Positions 50,348 to 59,307 are shown, counted from the stretch's first letter. The stretch: 64,000 nt of DNA from SM23-73-3 sp964580215 (GCA_964580215.1 CAZOJT010000007.1:32976-96975), one strand, 5' to 3'. Notes: generated by a model from the sequence alone, not told the origin. Made by a program: numbers and translations.

Positions 50348-50854
50348 ATGAAATACGTGGCTCAAATAGAAGGCAAAAGCTACCAAGTGGACATCAGAGA
50401 ACAGGATGGAGAGATACAGGTCAACTTAGATGGTGAGCCGGTCCAGGCAGATTCAGTTCAGATAAAAGGCAAAAACTTCGTCTCCTTTCTGTTCAACCAT
50501 AGATCATTTGATCTGGAGTTTTCCAAAAACGAAGAAAAAGTCTCTGTCTTCCTAAATGGAAAAAGATATGACTGCGTGCTGGAGGATGAGAGAACTCAAA
50601 GGTTGAAAAGATTGGGTGTGCTTAAGGTTGAGACCAAAAAAGAAAAAGAGCTAAAGAGCCCCATGCCTGGCCTGGTGACAGCCATAGAGGTAAAACAGGG
50701 GGATTTAGTTGTGGCAGGACAGGGCGTGGTAATAGTGGAAGCCATGAAGATGGAGAACGAGTTGAAAGCCAAATTCGATGGGAAGGTGAAATCAATCAAG
50801 GTAAAAGAACATCAGGCAGTGGATAAGGACGAGGTGTTGATCGTATTTGAATAA
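50348..50854 (+). CDS. Biotin carboxyl carrier protein of the acyl-CoA carboxylase
   Basis: 168 residues. The N-terminal about 90 residues form a beta-rich domain; the C-terminal biotinyl domain has MPGLVTAIEVKQGDLV and the biotin site VEAMKMENELKAK (Lys about 133), ending DEVLIVFE. It carries CO2 between the biotin carboxylase and the carboxyltransferase. Third gene of the carboxylase set. Its last 60-130 bases are duplicated at 41243 and 51728. Confidence 0.92.
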   Translation: MKYVAQIEGKSYQVDIREQDGEIQVNLDGEPVQADSVQIKGKNFVSFLFNHRSFDLEFSKNEEKVSVFLNGKRYDCVLEDERTQRLKRLGVLKVETKKEKELKSPMPGLVTAIEVKQGDLVVAGQGVVIVEAMKMENELKAKFDGKVKSIKVKEHQAVDKDEVLIVFE

Positions 50855-50857
50855 TTC

Positions 50858-50929
50858 GTAGGTCAAGCATGTTCGTAGAACTGCTTGACAAAAAAGATTG
50901 TCAACCACCCTTCGGGATGGTTGACCTAC
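50858..50929. repeat. GTAGGTCAA-family element after the carrier gene
   Basis: Starts GTAGGTCAAGCATG four bases after the carrier stop and ends GGTTGACCTAC. The left 32 bp are repeated at 51791 after the carrier remnant, so gene end and element were duplicated together. Confidence 0.8.
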
Positions 50930-50955
50930 AAACTACAAACCAAAAGGAGGCAGAA

Positions 50956-51708
50956 ATGGCATTAAAATTTAAGTGCCGGGAGTGTGGTGAGTATATCATC
51001 ACCAAATTTCTTAAAGCCGGTGAAGTGGCTAAATGTCGAAATTGTGGCGCCGAAAATGTGGTGCCAGAAAATGCGTTAAGAACAGATGAAGGACCAAAAG
51101 ACATAATACCTACAGGTACTAAGCCTGAAATGGTTGAGAAAACCAAGGGTAATGTCAGACCAGTTGAAAGTGTGATTGGGCTATCTATCATAACGTTATC
51201 CGTATATCTCTGGGTCTATCTGTTTAAGACGCTTCGAGAAATGAAAAACTCCTTCACCTTCGATTCTCAGGAAATCAGCCCAGATAAAGTTAGACCTATT
51301 TTGATCGTTTACCTTGTAGTTTCAGTACTCTTGGGTTTTATCGACACGAGACTTGGTTGGCCCTGGGTGGATCAAGGTTACACCTCTAAGACCACAGGAC
51401 TTTATGTCTGGCAGACGATTAGCAACGCCGCTTCCATGATTTTTTTTGTTGCATTTTGGTTATCTTTTGTAAAGTTGATTGAAACGTGTCAAAAGAAAGG
51501 AGGGATGGTTCCTTTAAACAAATCCATTTTCTGGATGCTTATTGCTATAAGTGTAGTAATCTCTTTTGTCTATATTGGCATTACATCCCTAGCATATCTT
51601 GTCCTTGTCGTCCTATTCGAGCTGGCTGTAGACTTGGTCTTCCTTTACCTAATAGTAAAGCAAGTTAACAGGATCTGGACAGAATCAAGCGGAGTTGGAG
51701 GATCTTAA
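50956..51708 (+). CDS. Zinc-ribbon membrane protein of unknown function
   Basis: 250 residues from ATG 50956, preceded by AAAAGGAGG. An N-terminal zinc ribbon (CRECGEY...CRNCGAEN, about 8-33) is followed by a linker and four hydrophobic segments (about 78-98, 117-135, 155-175, 190-235). Members of such families are found in diverse bacteria with no assigned role. It is flanked by duplicated carrier-gene ends plus GTAGGTC sequence, which suggests insertion through that duplication. Confidence 0.78.
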   Translation: MALKFKCRECGEYIITKFLKAGEVAKCRNCGAENVVPENALRTDEGPKDIIPTGTKPEMVEKTKGNVRPVESVIGLSIITLSVYLWVYLFKTLREMKNSFTFDSQEISPDKVRPILIVYLVVSVLLGFIDTRLGWPWVDQGYTSKTTGLYVWQTISNAASMIFFVAFWLSFVKLIETCQKKGGMVPLNKSIFWMLIAISVVISFVYIGITSLAYLVLVVLFELAVDLVFLYLIVKQVNRIWTESSGVGGS

Positions 51709-51727
51709 TGTTCCTTAAGGTGTTGTT

Positions 51728-51787
51728 GGAAAGGTGAAGGAACATCAGGCAGTGGACAAGGATGAAGTGTTGATCGTATTTGAATAA
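51728..51787 (+). pseudogene. Second remnant of the biotin carrier gene 3' end
   Basis: Sixty bases closely match the end of 50348-50854, reading KVKEHQAVDKDEVLIVFE then stop, followed by ATTCGTAGGTCA just as at the intact gene. Too short to be functional. It marks the right side of the segment holding the zinc-ribbon gene. Confidence 0.85.
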
Positions 51788-51856
51788 TTCGTAGGTCATG
51801 CATGTCCGAAGGACTGCTTGACAGAAGTTATCTTGATGCTTTAAAGGACAATAAGG

Positions 51857-52147
51857 ATGAAAGCACAAGACGGGATTAAAGAAACGCTAAAGAGATTTAA
51901 ACCAATCCTAAGGGAGAAGTTTAAGGTTAAAGAGATAGGCATCTTTGGCTCTTTTGCGCGAGGAGAGCAATCAGATGAAAGCGACGTCGACATCCTGGTG
52001 GAGTTCTCTGAACCCATAGGATGGGAGTTCATTGATGTAAAAGATTTTCTGGAGGAGATACTGGGGAAAGAAGTGGATTTGGTGACTGTGAGAGCCTTGA
52101 AGCCTCAGCTGAAAGATAAAATCCTGAAAGAGGTTATCTTCGCATGA
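51857..52147 (+). CDS. mntA: MNT-type nucleotidyltransferase (antitoxin)
   Basis: 96 residues. Catalytic motif GSFARGEQSDESDVDILVEF (GSxARG...SDxD). MntA antitoxins of the HEPN/MNT family modify the HepT toxin by adding AMP. The gene overlaps the HEPN gene by four bases (ATGA), typical of the pair. Start: ATG with AAGGA upstream. Confidence 0.9.
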   Translation: MKAQDGIKETLKRFKPILREKFKVKEIGIFGSFARGEQSDESDVDILVEFSEPIGWEFIDVKDFLEEILGKEVDLVTVRALKPQLKDKILKEVIFA

Positions 52148-52494
52148 AAAGAAAAAACCATAAACTGTATATAGAAGACATACTGGAAGCTGTGGATAAG
52201 GTTGAGCGCTACACGAGAGGTTTGACTTACGAGGCTTTTGCGAAAAATGACATGGCTGCGGATGCAGTGATAAGGAATCTGGAAATAATTGGCGAAGCAT
52301 CAAGGAATATCCCAGGAGATATTAGACAAAAGTTTCCCGACATTCCATGGAAGAGAATGATCGGATTGAGAAATATTGCAATTCACGAATACTTCGGGGT
52401 AGATTTAAGCATTATTTGGGAGATTATCAGCAAAAATCTGCCAGAAACGAAACCTAAGATTGAAGCGATGTTGGAAGGCTTCAATGATAGTTAG
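52144..52494 (+). CDS. hepT: HepT-like HEPN (DUF86) toxin
   Basis: 116 residues. The Rx4-6H RNase motif is present as GLRNIAIHEYF (about 79-87), plus GEASRNIPGDIRQKFPDIPW. HepT cleaves RNA and is inactivated by the partner MNT protein encoded directly upstream. The frame is intact, so the pair should be functional. Confidence 0.92.
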   Translation: MKRKNHKLYIEDILEAVDKVERYTRGLTYEAFAKNDMAADAVIRNLEIIGEASRNIPGDIRQKFPDIPWKRMIGLRNIAIHEYFGVDLSIIWEIISKNLPETKPKIEAMLEGFNDS

Positions 52495-52645
52495 GAATCT
52501 TGTACAGAAAAAGGGATTTCTGTCACCCTGAGCGCCCCGACGGGCCCGTCTGGGAAGCCAAGGGTCTTTCGAGAAATTCCCTCTCCCCTGGGGGGAGAGG
52601 GATAGGGTGAGGGGAAGAGATTCCTCGCTACGGCCAGAATGACAG

Positions 52646-52690
52646 AAGGCAAATTGGCATCGGTATTTCCTAATGCTGATGTATCAAGAA
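52646..52690. repeat. Cruciform repeat family, right half (copy C)
   Basis: GGCATCGGTATTTCCTAATG followed by CTGATGTATCA. The left half is replaced by a CTGTCACCCTGAG...AGAATGACAG element (52528-52644). Confidence 0.7.
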
Positions 52691-52704
52691 AAAGCGCAGG
52701 TCGA

Positions 52705-53202
52705 ATGGAGATCATCATAGCAGTGACTATTGCAGTTTTAGGTTGGATAATTACCCACGCCCTCACTATTAGGGCTCAAAACAAAAACTTTATAAATCAA
52801 ATCGTGAATGATGCTCGACTCGAAATTACAAAGGCCATTAGAGATTATCAGGATTGGCTCGGGACAGTACAGACTGCAATTCATAGCTCAAGCTATAATG
52901 TCATTCTCCAAGAACAAGGTCTATCCGTAGATTGGCGGCAGAAGCGTGCGCAGCTTACGGATACACTTTTCTCGGATAGAAAGGCTGTGGAATGGATTTT
53001 TCGTTTGGAGGAACATGAAATTTTGTTTCCTAAGACTGCGGAATGTCGAAAGAAGTTAGTGGACCGACAGCACCAAATAAACGAATATCTCCGTTTATTT
53101 GTGGAAAAGCTACCGTCTGGCTTAGGGAAGCCACCAGACTTTGATCAACGCAAAAAAGCTATAGAAAAAGCACTAAAAAATGATAAAATCCTGTTTGATT
53201 AG
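52705..53202 (+). CDS. Single-span membrane protein of unknown function
   Basis: 165 residues from ATG 52705. The N-terminus (MEIIIAVTIAVLGWIITHAL) is one membrane helix; the rest is cytoplasmic, helical and charged. An in-frame ATG at 52639 would add 22 residues encoded by the repeat element and is judged not real. No family recognised; small N-terminally anchored helical proteins are common in defence islands. It lies between two cruciform repeats. Confidence 0.65.
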   Translation: MEIIIAVTIAVLGWIITHALTIRAQNKNFINQIVNDARLEITKAIRDYQDWLGTVQTAIHSSSYNVILQEQGLSVDWRQKRAQLTDTLFSDRKAVEWIFRLEEHEILFPKTAECRKKLVDRQHQINEYLRLFVEKLPSGLGKPPDFDQRKKAIEKALKNDKILFD

Positions 53203-53382
53203 ATGGCTTTAATGGAAGATTTACGAATCTATTTGCAGAATCTTTGCTTGAGTTCTTTTACAGGAAATAAAATTCCAGAAAGAAAGCCAAAAAAATCATC
53301 TCTTCCGAGGCTTGTTCAAGATGAAGGAGAAAACCTTCACATAAGTGTGACTCAAAATACAACTAAAGATGGCGGCGGCTAA
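53203..53382 (+). CDS. Small 59-residue frame directly after the membrane protein
   Basis: Begins at ATG 53203, immediately after the stop at 53202: MALMEDLRIYLQNLCLSS ... KPKKSSLPRLVQDE, ending TTKDGGG. There is no separate ribosome site, but the genes are contiguous, so reinitiation is possible. Composition is protein-like. No family recognised. It could be chance. Confidence 0.4.
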   Translation: MALMEDLRIYLQNLCLSSFTGNKIPERKPKKSSLPRLVQDEGENLHISVTQNTTKDGGG

Positions 53383-53394
53383 CAGGCTATTTTC

Positions 53395-53460
53395 TGATGC
53401 TTCGGGAATTGGAATTCCCGAAGCAAACTGGCGTCGCCGTTTCGTAATGCCAATGCATCA
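53395..53460. repeat. Cruciform repeat family, copy D
   Basis: TGATGC...GCATCA terminal inverted repeat. Perfect hairpin GCTTCGGGAATT/AATTCCCGAAGC with two-base loop; second hairpin TGGCGTC...GCCA. It lies 31 bp before the vsr start. Confidence 0.85.
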
Positions 53461-53491
53461 AAAAACCTCGCAAAAAAGGATGTGAACAAAA

Positions 53492-53920
53492 GTGAAACGC
53501 TCCTTTAAAAAACCTACAAAAGACGTATCAGAAAGGATGAAAAAAGTTAAGAGTCGGGGGACCACCTTAGAAAAAGAAATGGAAAGAATACTGAGGAGTC
53601 TCCACATGAGGTACCAGAGGCAACTAGACCTTCGGGGGAATCCAGATTTCAGAATTCGGGACGCGAATGTTTTAATCTTTTGCGACAGTTCCTTTTGGCA
53701 TGGAAGAAGAGAAAAGGAGGTAAGCGGAAAGGCTTTCAAAAGAAATCGATCTCTTTGGGTAGAAAAGCTGACCAAAAACCGTAAGAGAGACGAGCGAAAC
53801 AATCGCGCCTTGCGCAGGGCTGGTTGGTCGGTGTGGCGGTTTTGGGATACGGACATTCTAAAACGACCAGAGAAGGTAAAAAATCGGCTTCGGAGGATAA
53901 TGAATGAAGCAAAAGCATGA
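53492..53920 (+). CDS. vsr: Very short patch repair (Vsr) endonuclease
   Basis: 142 residues, normal for Vsr. Marks: MKKVKSRGTTLEKEMERIL, RGNPDFRIRDANVLIFCDSSFWHGR (catalytic Asp region) and the basic RNNRALRRAGWSVWRFWD. It nicks beside T-G mismatches that arise from deamination of 5-methylcytosine, and so guards sites methylated by the neighbouring methyltransferase. Start: GTG 53492. It overlaps the methyltransferase gene by 17 bp. Confidence 0.9.
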   Translation: MKRSFKKPTKDVSERMKKVKSRGTTLEKEMERILRSLHMRYQRQLDLRGNPDFRIRDANVLIFCDSSFWHGRREKEVSGKAFKRNRSLWVEKLTKNRKRDERNNRALRRAGWSVWRFWDTDILKRPEKVKNRLRRIMNEAKA

Positions 53921-54998
53921 TGCACCAACGGCAATAGATTTATTCTGTGGAGCTGGAGGGCTGACGCTCGGACTTAAGCAGGCGGGCTTTAAGGTCGTTG
54001 CTGGCGTTGAATTATATCCTGAAATTGCCAAGACGTACAAAGCCAATCACCGCAGCACGAAATTGCTGATAAAGGATGTCCGGGAAGTCACCGGAAAAGA
54101 TTTGTTCGAATTGACGGGCTTGAAAAAGCTGGACCTTCTCGCTGGTTGCCCGCCCTGTCAAGGATTCTCAAAACTTACGGACAAGTGGCACAGGAAAGAC
54201 CCAAGAAACGACCTAGTTCTTGAGATGTCAAGGTTGGTGGAGGAGACGGCACCTAAGATGGTGATGATGGAGAATGTCGCCGGGATGGCAACACGGGGAA
54301 AGGCCACCTTAAAAGAGTTTGTGGAAATACTGGAGTCTCTTGGTTACGTGGTGAATCACGAGGTTCTACAATTGGCCGACTACGGTGTGCCGCAATCGCG
54401 CAGACGAGTGGTGTTGCTTGCTGGCAAAGGATTTGAGATTCCGATGCCCAAGCGAACTCATTGCTACCAGGGTGATACAAAAAGGAAATTGAAACCGTGG
54501 CCAACCCTCGCAGAGGTACTCAAAGACATGGGTGAACCAGTTACGCTTTCAAAAGCCGTTGAAGAAGGAGGTCCTCAGAAGTTTAACTGGCACGTGGTTA
54601 GAGACTTGACGGAAATAAGCATACGGCGATTTAAGGCATTGAAACCAGGGATTAGCAGGTATTCGTTACCGGCGGAATTGCGCCCAAAATGCCACCGGAA
54701 TAGCGAAAAGGGATTTCCAAATGTCTATGGAAGACTCAGTTGGGATCAGGTTCCGCCAACCATCACGGGGGGTTGCACCACTCCTGCCAAGGGTAGGTTT
54801 GGGCATCCCGATCAACTTCGGACAATATCCGTGAGAGAAGCGGCATCGATACAGACCTTTCCCAAAAACTATAGGTTGGTCACCGACTTTGTGGATACGG
54901 CTTGCGATTTGGTGGGTAACGCCCTACCCTGTCTTTTCGCAAAAATTGTAGCTGCCGCTTGTCGCAATGCGTTGGCCCACTCAATCTTGGAGGTTTGA
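53904..54998 (+). CDS. C5-cytosine DNA methyltransferase
   Basis: 364 residues. The ordered motifs of 5-methylcytosine methyltransferases are all present: DLFCGAGGLTLGLKQAGF (I), AGCPPCQGFSKL (IV, catalytic Cys), MMENVAGM (VI), VPQSRRRVVLLAG (VIII), SVREAASIQTFP (IX) and VGNALPCLFA (X). The target-recognition region between VIII and IX is about 100 residues; specificity cannot be read. The ATG overlaps vsr. It probably protects DNA from the next gene's nuclease. Confidence 0.95.
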   Translation: MKQKHDAPTAIDLFCGAGGLTLGLKQAGFKVVAGVELYPEIAKTYKANHRSTKLLIKDVREVTGKDLFELTGLKKLDLLAGCPPCQGFSKLTDKWHRKDPRNDLVLEMSRLVEETAPKMVMMENVAGMATRGKATLKEFVEILESLGYVVNHEVLQLADYGVPQSRRRVVLLAGKGFEIPMPKRTHCYQGDTKRKLKPWPTLAEVLKDMGEPVTLSKAVEEGGPQKFNWHVVRDLTEISIRRFKALKPGISRYSLPAELRPKCHRNSEKGFPNVYGRLSWDQVPPTITGGCTTPAKGRFGHPDQLRTISVREAASIQTFPKNYRLVTDFVDTACDLVGNALPCLFAKIVAAACRNALAHSILEV

Positions 54999-54999
54999 A

Positions 55000-57033
55000 A
55001 TGAGTCCGCGGGAAAATAAGAACTCCGTTTCGCACCCCTACACTATGAAAATCGAGAGGACAATCGTCGATAAGCTCGGTTTACAGATGTACGACAAGGC
55101 TTCTGCAGTGGTGGCCGAACTAATCGCAAATTCATACGATGCAGACGCGGAAGGAGTTACCGTAAAAATTCCATTGGGGAAGGCCCTTGCAGTCCGCAAG
55201 GACGGAAAGCTTGAGCAAAAAGGATATGTTATTGAAGTTCAGGATAATGGTCATGGCATGACGCCTAAGGAAGCAGACGAATTGTATCTCAAGGTCGGCC
55301 CAGATCGAAGGAAAAACCCAAAACAGGGAGCCCAGTCGAGAGAGAAAAAAAGGCCAGTTATGGGGCATAAAGGGATAGGAAAACTTGCACCCTTTGGGAT
55401 TTGCCACACTATCGAAGTCCGATCTGCTGGCGGAAAAGTGACCCACAAAGGCTATAAAGTGACACATTTCGAGCTTGATTATGACAAAATAATTGATGAG
55501 ACCGAGATTAGGGCCAAGGTCGATTACCACCCGACTCCATTATCAGACGACGGAACTTGGGACAAACAAAGAGGAACCAGTATCCTCCTCAAAAACTTCA
55601 ACGCTAAACGAGTTCCTGACAAAGAGACTTTTCATCGGCAGCTGGCTGCGAGATTCGGTTTGAAGTTACCAGATTTTCGGATAATAGTCCGGGACGCAAA
55701 AGAAGAAAATGCTGAGGCAGAATTTGAGGTCGGGAAGCTCGATATCCCATTGATGGACGTAACAAGGATCAGCTTAGATAACCGGCCAGTTATAGCTAAC
55801 GGAAAGGAGTATCCGGTCTCTGGTTGGGTTGGGATGGCCAAGCAGCCTTACCAAAACGTGGAAATGGCTGGAATAAGGATTTACGCGCGGGGCAAAATCG
55901 TTTCTGTCACGAGAGATTTTGGCATTCCTTCTGGATTTGCAGGAGAATATGTGGCAAGGTCCTACCTTGTCGGTGAGATACACGCCGACTGGTTAGATGA
56001 TGAAGAGGACCTAATCCAAACCCACAGACAAGACATCCTGTGGAGTTCGGACTTGGGGGTGGCTCTCGCGACTTGGGGTCAGAACCTTGTGAAAGAAGTG
56101 GCAAAAAGGGGCAGGGAGCCAAGAAGAGAGAAGGTCAAATCCCAGTTCATGAGAATCTCGGAACTAAAACAGAAGGCAAAGGAGCGATTCCCGGATTCGG
56201 ACCTGCAAAACGCAGCGCTTGAAGTTGGTGCGAAAATAGGTCAATTTGCGTCTGAGGAGGAGTTGACAGACGAGGATTATGTAGCGGATCTGACCGAACT
56301 TATTCTCACCATCGCCCCCCACAAGCTTCTCGTGGATACCTTCAAGAAGATTAACGAAATAGCGATCGACGGGAAGGTGGCTGTTCCAGACCTACTGAAG
56401 CTCTTCAGGACAACACGCATTGCTGAACTAGCTTCTTACGGGCAGATCGTCGCGGAGAAGCTCAAAACCATAGATGTGTTCGAACGCGCCATACGGCAGG
56501 AAGACACTGATGAAAGAGAATTGCAGCACATGTTGGAAAGTGCACCTTGGCTAATCAATCCAAGATGGGAACTCTCCGTAGCCGATCGAAGTCTGAAGAC
56601 CTTTCAGGAATCCTTTGAAGGTTGGTATGAGCAGAATTATGGAGAAGAAATCACTACGACGACTCAAATAACCGCCAAGACAAGGCGGCCGGACTTCATC
56701 TTCTTAGACAAGGATGACACTCTGATAATCGTGGAGATTAAACCCCCCAAGCACACTTTTGATGACGAAGATTGGGAGAGACTTGAACGGTACTACGACT
56801 CGATAGAGAAGTTCCTGAACGACAACCCAGCTTTCAGGGAAGCCTTCCCGAAAGGCCACAAGGTCATTTTGGTGCGGGACTCGGAGAATGTCAACTCCAC
56901 CGTCGTCAAAGCTATGGACGGGCTAAAGGCGAAGGGCCGTCTACAGGTATTTAGGTGGGAAGAGATGGTAAAAAAAACAAAAAGCGACCACGAGATGTTC
57001 TTGACAGCGAGGGATCAGCTTCGCCTCTACTAG
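55000..57033 (+). CDS. MORC/MutL-like GHKL ATPase with a nuclease-like C-terminus
   Basis: 677 residues from ATG 55000, preceded by TTGGAGG. The GHKL ATPase has motifs AVVAELIANSYDADA (N1), EVQDNGHGMTPKEADELY (N2) and MGHKGIGKLAPFGIC (N3). After helical linkers, the C-terminal part has RRPDFIFLDKDDTLIIVEIK (PD...ExK-like), expected of a nuclease. Prokaryotic MORC/MutL-like ATPases beside a C5-methyltransferase and Vsr are known from comparative genomics of restriction-modification systems; this three-gene operon fits that plan. It would be the restriction component. Confidence 0.85.
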   Translation: MSPRENKNSVSHPYTMKIERTIVDKLGLQMYDKASAVVAELIANSYDADAEGVTVKIPLGKALAVRKDGKLEQKGYVIEVQDNGHGMTPKEADELYLKVGPDRRKNPKQGAQSREKKRPVMGHKGIGKLAPFGICHTIEVRSAGGKVTHKGYKVTHFELDYDKIIDETEIRAKVDYHPTPLSDDGTWDKQRGTSILLKNFNAKRVPDKETFHRQLAARFGLKLPDFRIIVRDAKEENAEAEFEVGKLDIPLMDVTRISLDNRPVIANGKEYPVSGWVGMAKQPYQNVEMAGIRIYARGKIVSVTRDFGIPSGFAGEYVARSYLVGEIHADWLDDEEDLIQTHRQDILWSSDLGVALATWGQNLVKEVAKRGREPRREKVKSQFMRISELKQKAKERFPDSDLQNAALEVGAKIGQFASEEELTDEDYVADLTELILTIAPHKLLVDTFKKINEIAIDGKVAVPDLLKLFRTTRIAELASYGQIVAEKLKTIDVFERAIRQEDTDERELQHMLESAPWLINPRWELSVADRSLKTFQESFEGWYEQNYGEEITTTTQITAKTRRPDFIFLDKDDTLIIVEIKPPKHTFDDEDWERLERYYDSIEKFLNDNPAFREAFPKGHKVILVRDSENVNSTVVKAMDGLKAKGRLQVFRWEEMVKKTKSDHEMFLTARDQLRLY

Positions 57034-57119
57034 CTTCCCTTGTGGCAGTTTCCCACTGGCAGTGTGGCATCGCCGATCCAGATCGTCCACTTTGCTGACT
57101 TGGCAAAAGGAGCAATGCC

Positions 57120-58709
57120 TTGGAGACAAAACGAGTTGGAGGCACACCTAACAATGAAATCATCAATGTCTACACGCCTGAATCGATCAACGGGTTGAGC
57201 TACGAAACAGACCTAAGTTATCCTGGGAAGTATCCTTTCACCCGCGGTATCTACAAAAACATGTACCGCGGCAGGCTGTGGACCATGCGGCAGTATGCCG
57301 GTTTTGGCACAGCCGAGGAGACCAACAAAAGATACCGGTATCTTTTGGAGCAGGGGCAAACCGGCCTCTCCGTTGCCTTTGATCTTCCCACCCAGATAGG
57401 CTACGATTCCGATCATCCCTTAGCCGAAGGCGAGGTGGGCAAAACTGGCGTGGCAATAGATACCTTAGAGGATATGGAGATTCTGTTCAAGGAGATTCCC
57501 CTGAATAGAGTCTCCACCTCCATGACCATCAATTCCACTGCCTCGGTGCTTTTAGCTATGTACGTGGTTCTGGCGAAGAACAACAACATCCCCCTGGAGG
57601 TCCTTTCTGGCACTATTCAAAACGATATTCTGAAGGAATATATTGCCAGAGGAACATATATTTTCCCACCCAAACCCTCCATGCGGCTGATCACCGACAC
57701 TTTCAAATTTTGCAAGGAAAACCTCCCTAAATGGAATCCCATCAGCATAAGCGGCTATCATATCAGGGAGGCAGGCTCTACCGCAGTCCAGGAGATCGCC
57801 TTCACGCTGGCAAACGGCATAGCTTACGTAAAGGTAGCTATTGAAGCAGGACTCGATATTGATGAGTTCGGGAAACGGCTCTCTTTCTTTTTAAACTCTC
57901 ATAATCACTTCTTTGAGGAGATAGCCAAATTCAGAGCCGCCCGAAGATTGTGGGCAAGAATTATAAAAGAGAAGTTTAAAGCCCAAAGTGACGAATCTGC
58001 CAGATTTCGCTTTCATACCCAGACCGCCGGCTGCACCTTGACTGCCCAACAGCCGGATAATAACGTTGTCCGGGTTGCCCTTCAGGCGTTGGCTGCAGTT
58101 TTGGGAGGAACTCAGTCTCTGCATACCAATTCAAGAGACGAGGCTTTAAGCCTGCCATCTGAAGAATCCGCCCAGATAGCCTTGAGAACTCAGCAGATCA
58201 TTGGCTATGAAAGCGGAGTTCCGGACACGGTTGATCCGCTGGGTGGATCCTATTATGTGGAACGTCTAACTAACGAGGTAGAAAAAAGAGCGCAAAAATA
58301 TATCGACTATATCGAGGAGAAGGGGGGAGCGCTATGGGCGGTGGAGTCGGGATACTACCAAAGGGAGATTCTAAAAAGTGCGTATGAGTATCAAAAGGCT
58401 ATCGAGAACAAAGATAGAACCATAGTGGGAGTGAATCGGTTTGTAACTGAAAAGGAGAAGATAAAGGACGTCTTCAAAGTCAGTCCCAAGGTGGCAAAAG
58501 AGCAAATAAAACAGTTGAAAGCAGTGAGAAAAAAAAGAGATGATGCCAAAGTTAGAACCTCCTTAGACGAGTTGAAAAACAAGGCTTCCGCTAACGAAAA
58601 CCTGATGCCTTCTATCATTCAGTGTGTAGAAAGTTATGCCTCGCTGGGTGAGATATGTGACACTTTAAGATCAGTGTGGGGAGAGTATCGGGAAAATGTG
58701 CTGGTGTGA
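57120..58709 (+). CDS. mcmA: Methylmalonyl-CoA mutase, catalytic (large) subunit
   Basis: 529 residues: TIM-barrel catalytic half. Marks: YPFTRGIYKNMYRGRLWTMR, MRQYAGFGTAEETNKRY, TMTINSTASVLLAMY, ISISGYHIREAGSTAVQE and QTAGCTLTAQQPDNNVVRVA. It interconverts succinyl- and (R)-methylmalonyl-CoA with adenosylcobalamin. The B12-binding subunit and its chaperone meaB are not in the window. Start: TTG 57120 with AAAGGAG seven bases before; no in-frame ATG is near. Confidence 0.94.
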   Translation: METKRVGGTPNNEIINVYTPESINGLSYETDLSYPGKYPFTRGIYKNMYRGRLWTMRQYAGFGTAEETNKRYRYLLEQGQTGLSVAFDLPTQIGYDSDHPLAEGEVGKTGVAIDTLEDMEILFKEIPLNRVSTSMTINSTASVLLAMYVVLAKNNNIPLEVLSGTIQNDILKEYIARGTYIFPPKPSMRLITDTFKFCKENLPKWNPISISGYHIREAGSTAVQEIAFTLANGIAYVKVAIEAGLDIDEFGKRLSFFLNSHNHFFEEIAKFRAARRLWARIIKEKFKAQSDESARFRFHTQTAGCTLTAQQPDNNVVRVALQALAAVLGGTQSLHTNSRDEALSLPSEESAQIALRTQQIIGYESGVPDTVDPLGGSYYVERLTNEVEKRAQKYIDYIEEKGGALWAVESGYYQREILKSAYEYQKAIENKDRTIVGVNRFVTEKEKIKDVFKVSPKVAKEQIKQLKAVRKKRDDAKVRTSLDELKNKASANENLMPSIIQCVESYASLGEICDTLRSVWGEYRENVLV

Positions 58710-58721
58710 ATACGTCCGCAG

Positions 58722-58891
58722 TCGGCAGTCCACCGCTAAAAGAAATTCAAAATTCAAAGGGCAAAATGCAAAATTATCACCAGGATCCATAGGGCAATTC
58801 AAAGTTCAAAATTATTAGTTGGGTGTCTTTTTGAATTTTAAATTGCAATTTTGGGTAGCGTTCATTTTGCATTTTTAATTAACAAAGAGCT
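58722..58891. repeat. AAAATTCAAA-type AT-rich repeat, left of the epimerase gene
   Basis: Complementary AT-rich runs (CAAAATTCAAAG ... TTTGAATTTTAAATTGCAATT ... ATTTTGCATTTTTAATT). A similar block lies to the right at 59308-59420. Confidence 0.7.
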
Positions 58892-59293
58892 ATGAAATTA
58901 GATAAAATTGAGCATATTGGGATTGCGGTGAAAGACATAAGCGAGGTATCAAGATTTTATAAAGATGTGTTTGATTGTCAGATATCTGAAGAGATGAATG
59001 TTCCGGATAGAAAATTAAGGATAGCTTTCACGGACATTTCCGGAGTCAAGTTGGAATTCGTGATGCCTACGGATAAAGAGAGCGTGGTAGCCAAGTTCAT
59101 AGATAAACGAGGAGAAGGAATCCATCATGTCTGCTTTGAGGTGGATGACGTTGAAAAAGCAACAGCAGAGTTGAAAGACAAAGGCGTGGAATTGGTGGAT
59201 GACAAACCCAGATTGGGAGCGGAGGGGAAGAAGATAATCTTTCTTAAGCCTAAGAGCACGCATGGGGTTCTTATCGAGTTAAAAGAAAGATGA
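58892..59293 (+). CDS. mce: Methylmalonyl-CoA epimerase
   Basis: 133 residues, usual size. Vicinal-oxygen-chelate fold; metal ligands are in KIEHIGIAVKDIS (His), GIHHVCFEVDD (His) and the C-terminal GVLIELKER (Glu). It racemises methylmalonyl-CoA between carboxylase product and mutase substrate, placing this operon firmly in propionate metabolism. Start: ATG with AAAGAGC upstream. Similar AT-rich repeats stand on both sides. Confidence 0.93.
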   Translation: MKLDKIEHIGIAVKDISEVSRFYKDVFDCQISEEMNVPDRKLRIAFTDISGVKLEFVMPTDKESVVAKFIDKRGEGIHHVCFEVDDVEKATAELKDKGVELVDDKPRLGAEGKKIIFLKPKSTHGVLIELKER

Positions 59294-59307
59294 GGCTTAA
59301 GGAATTA

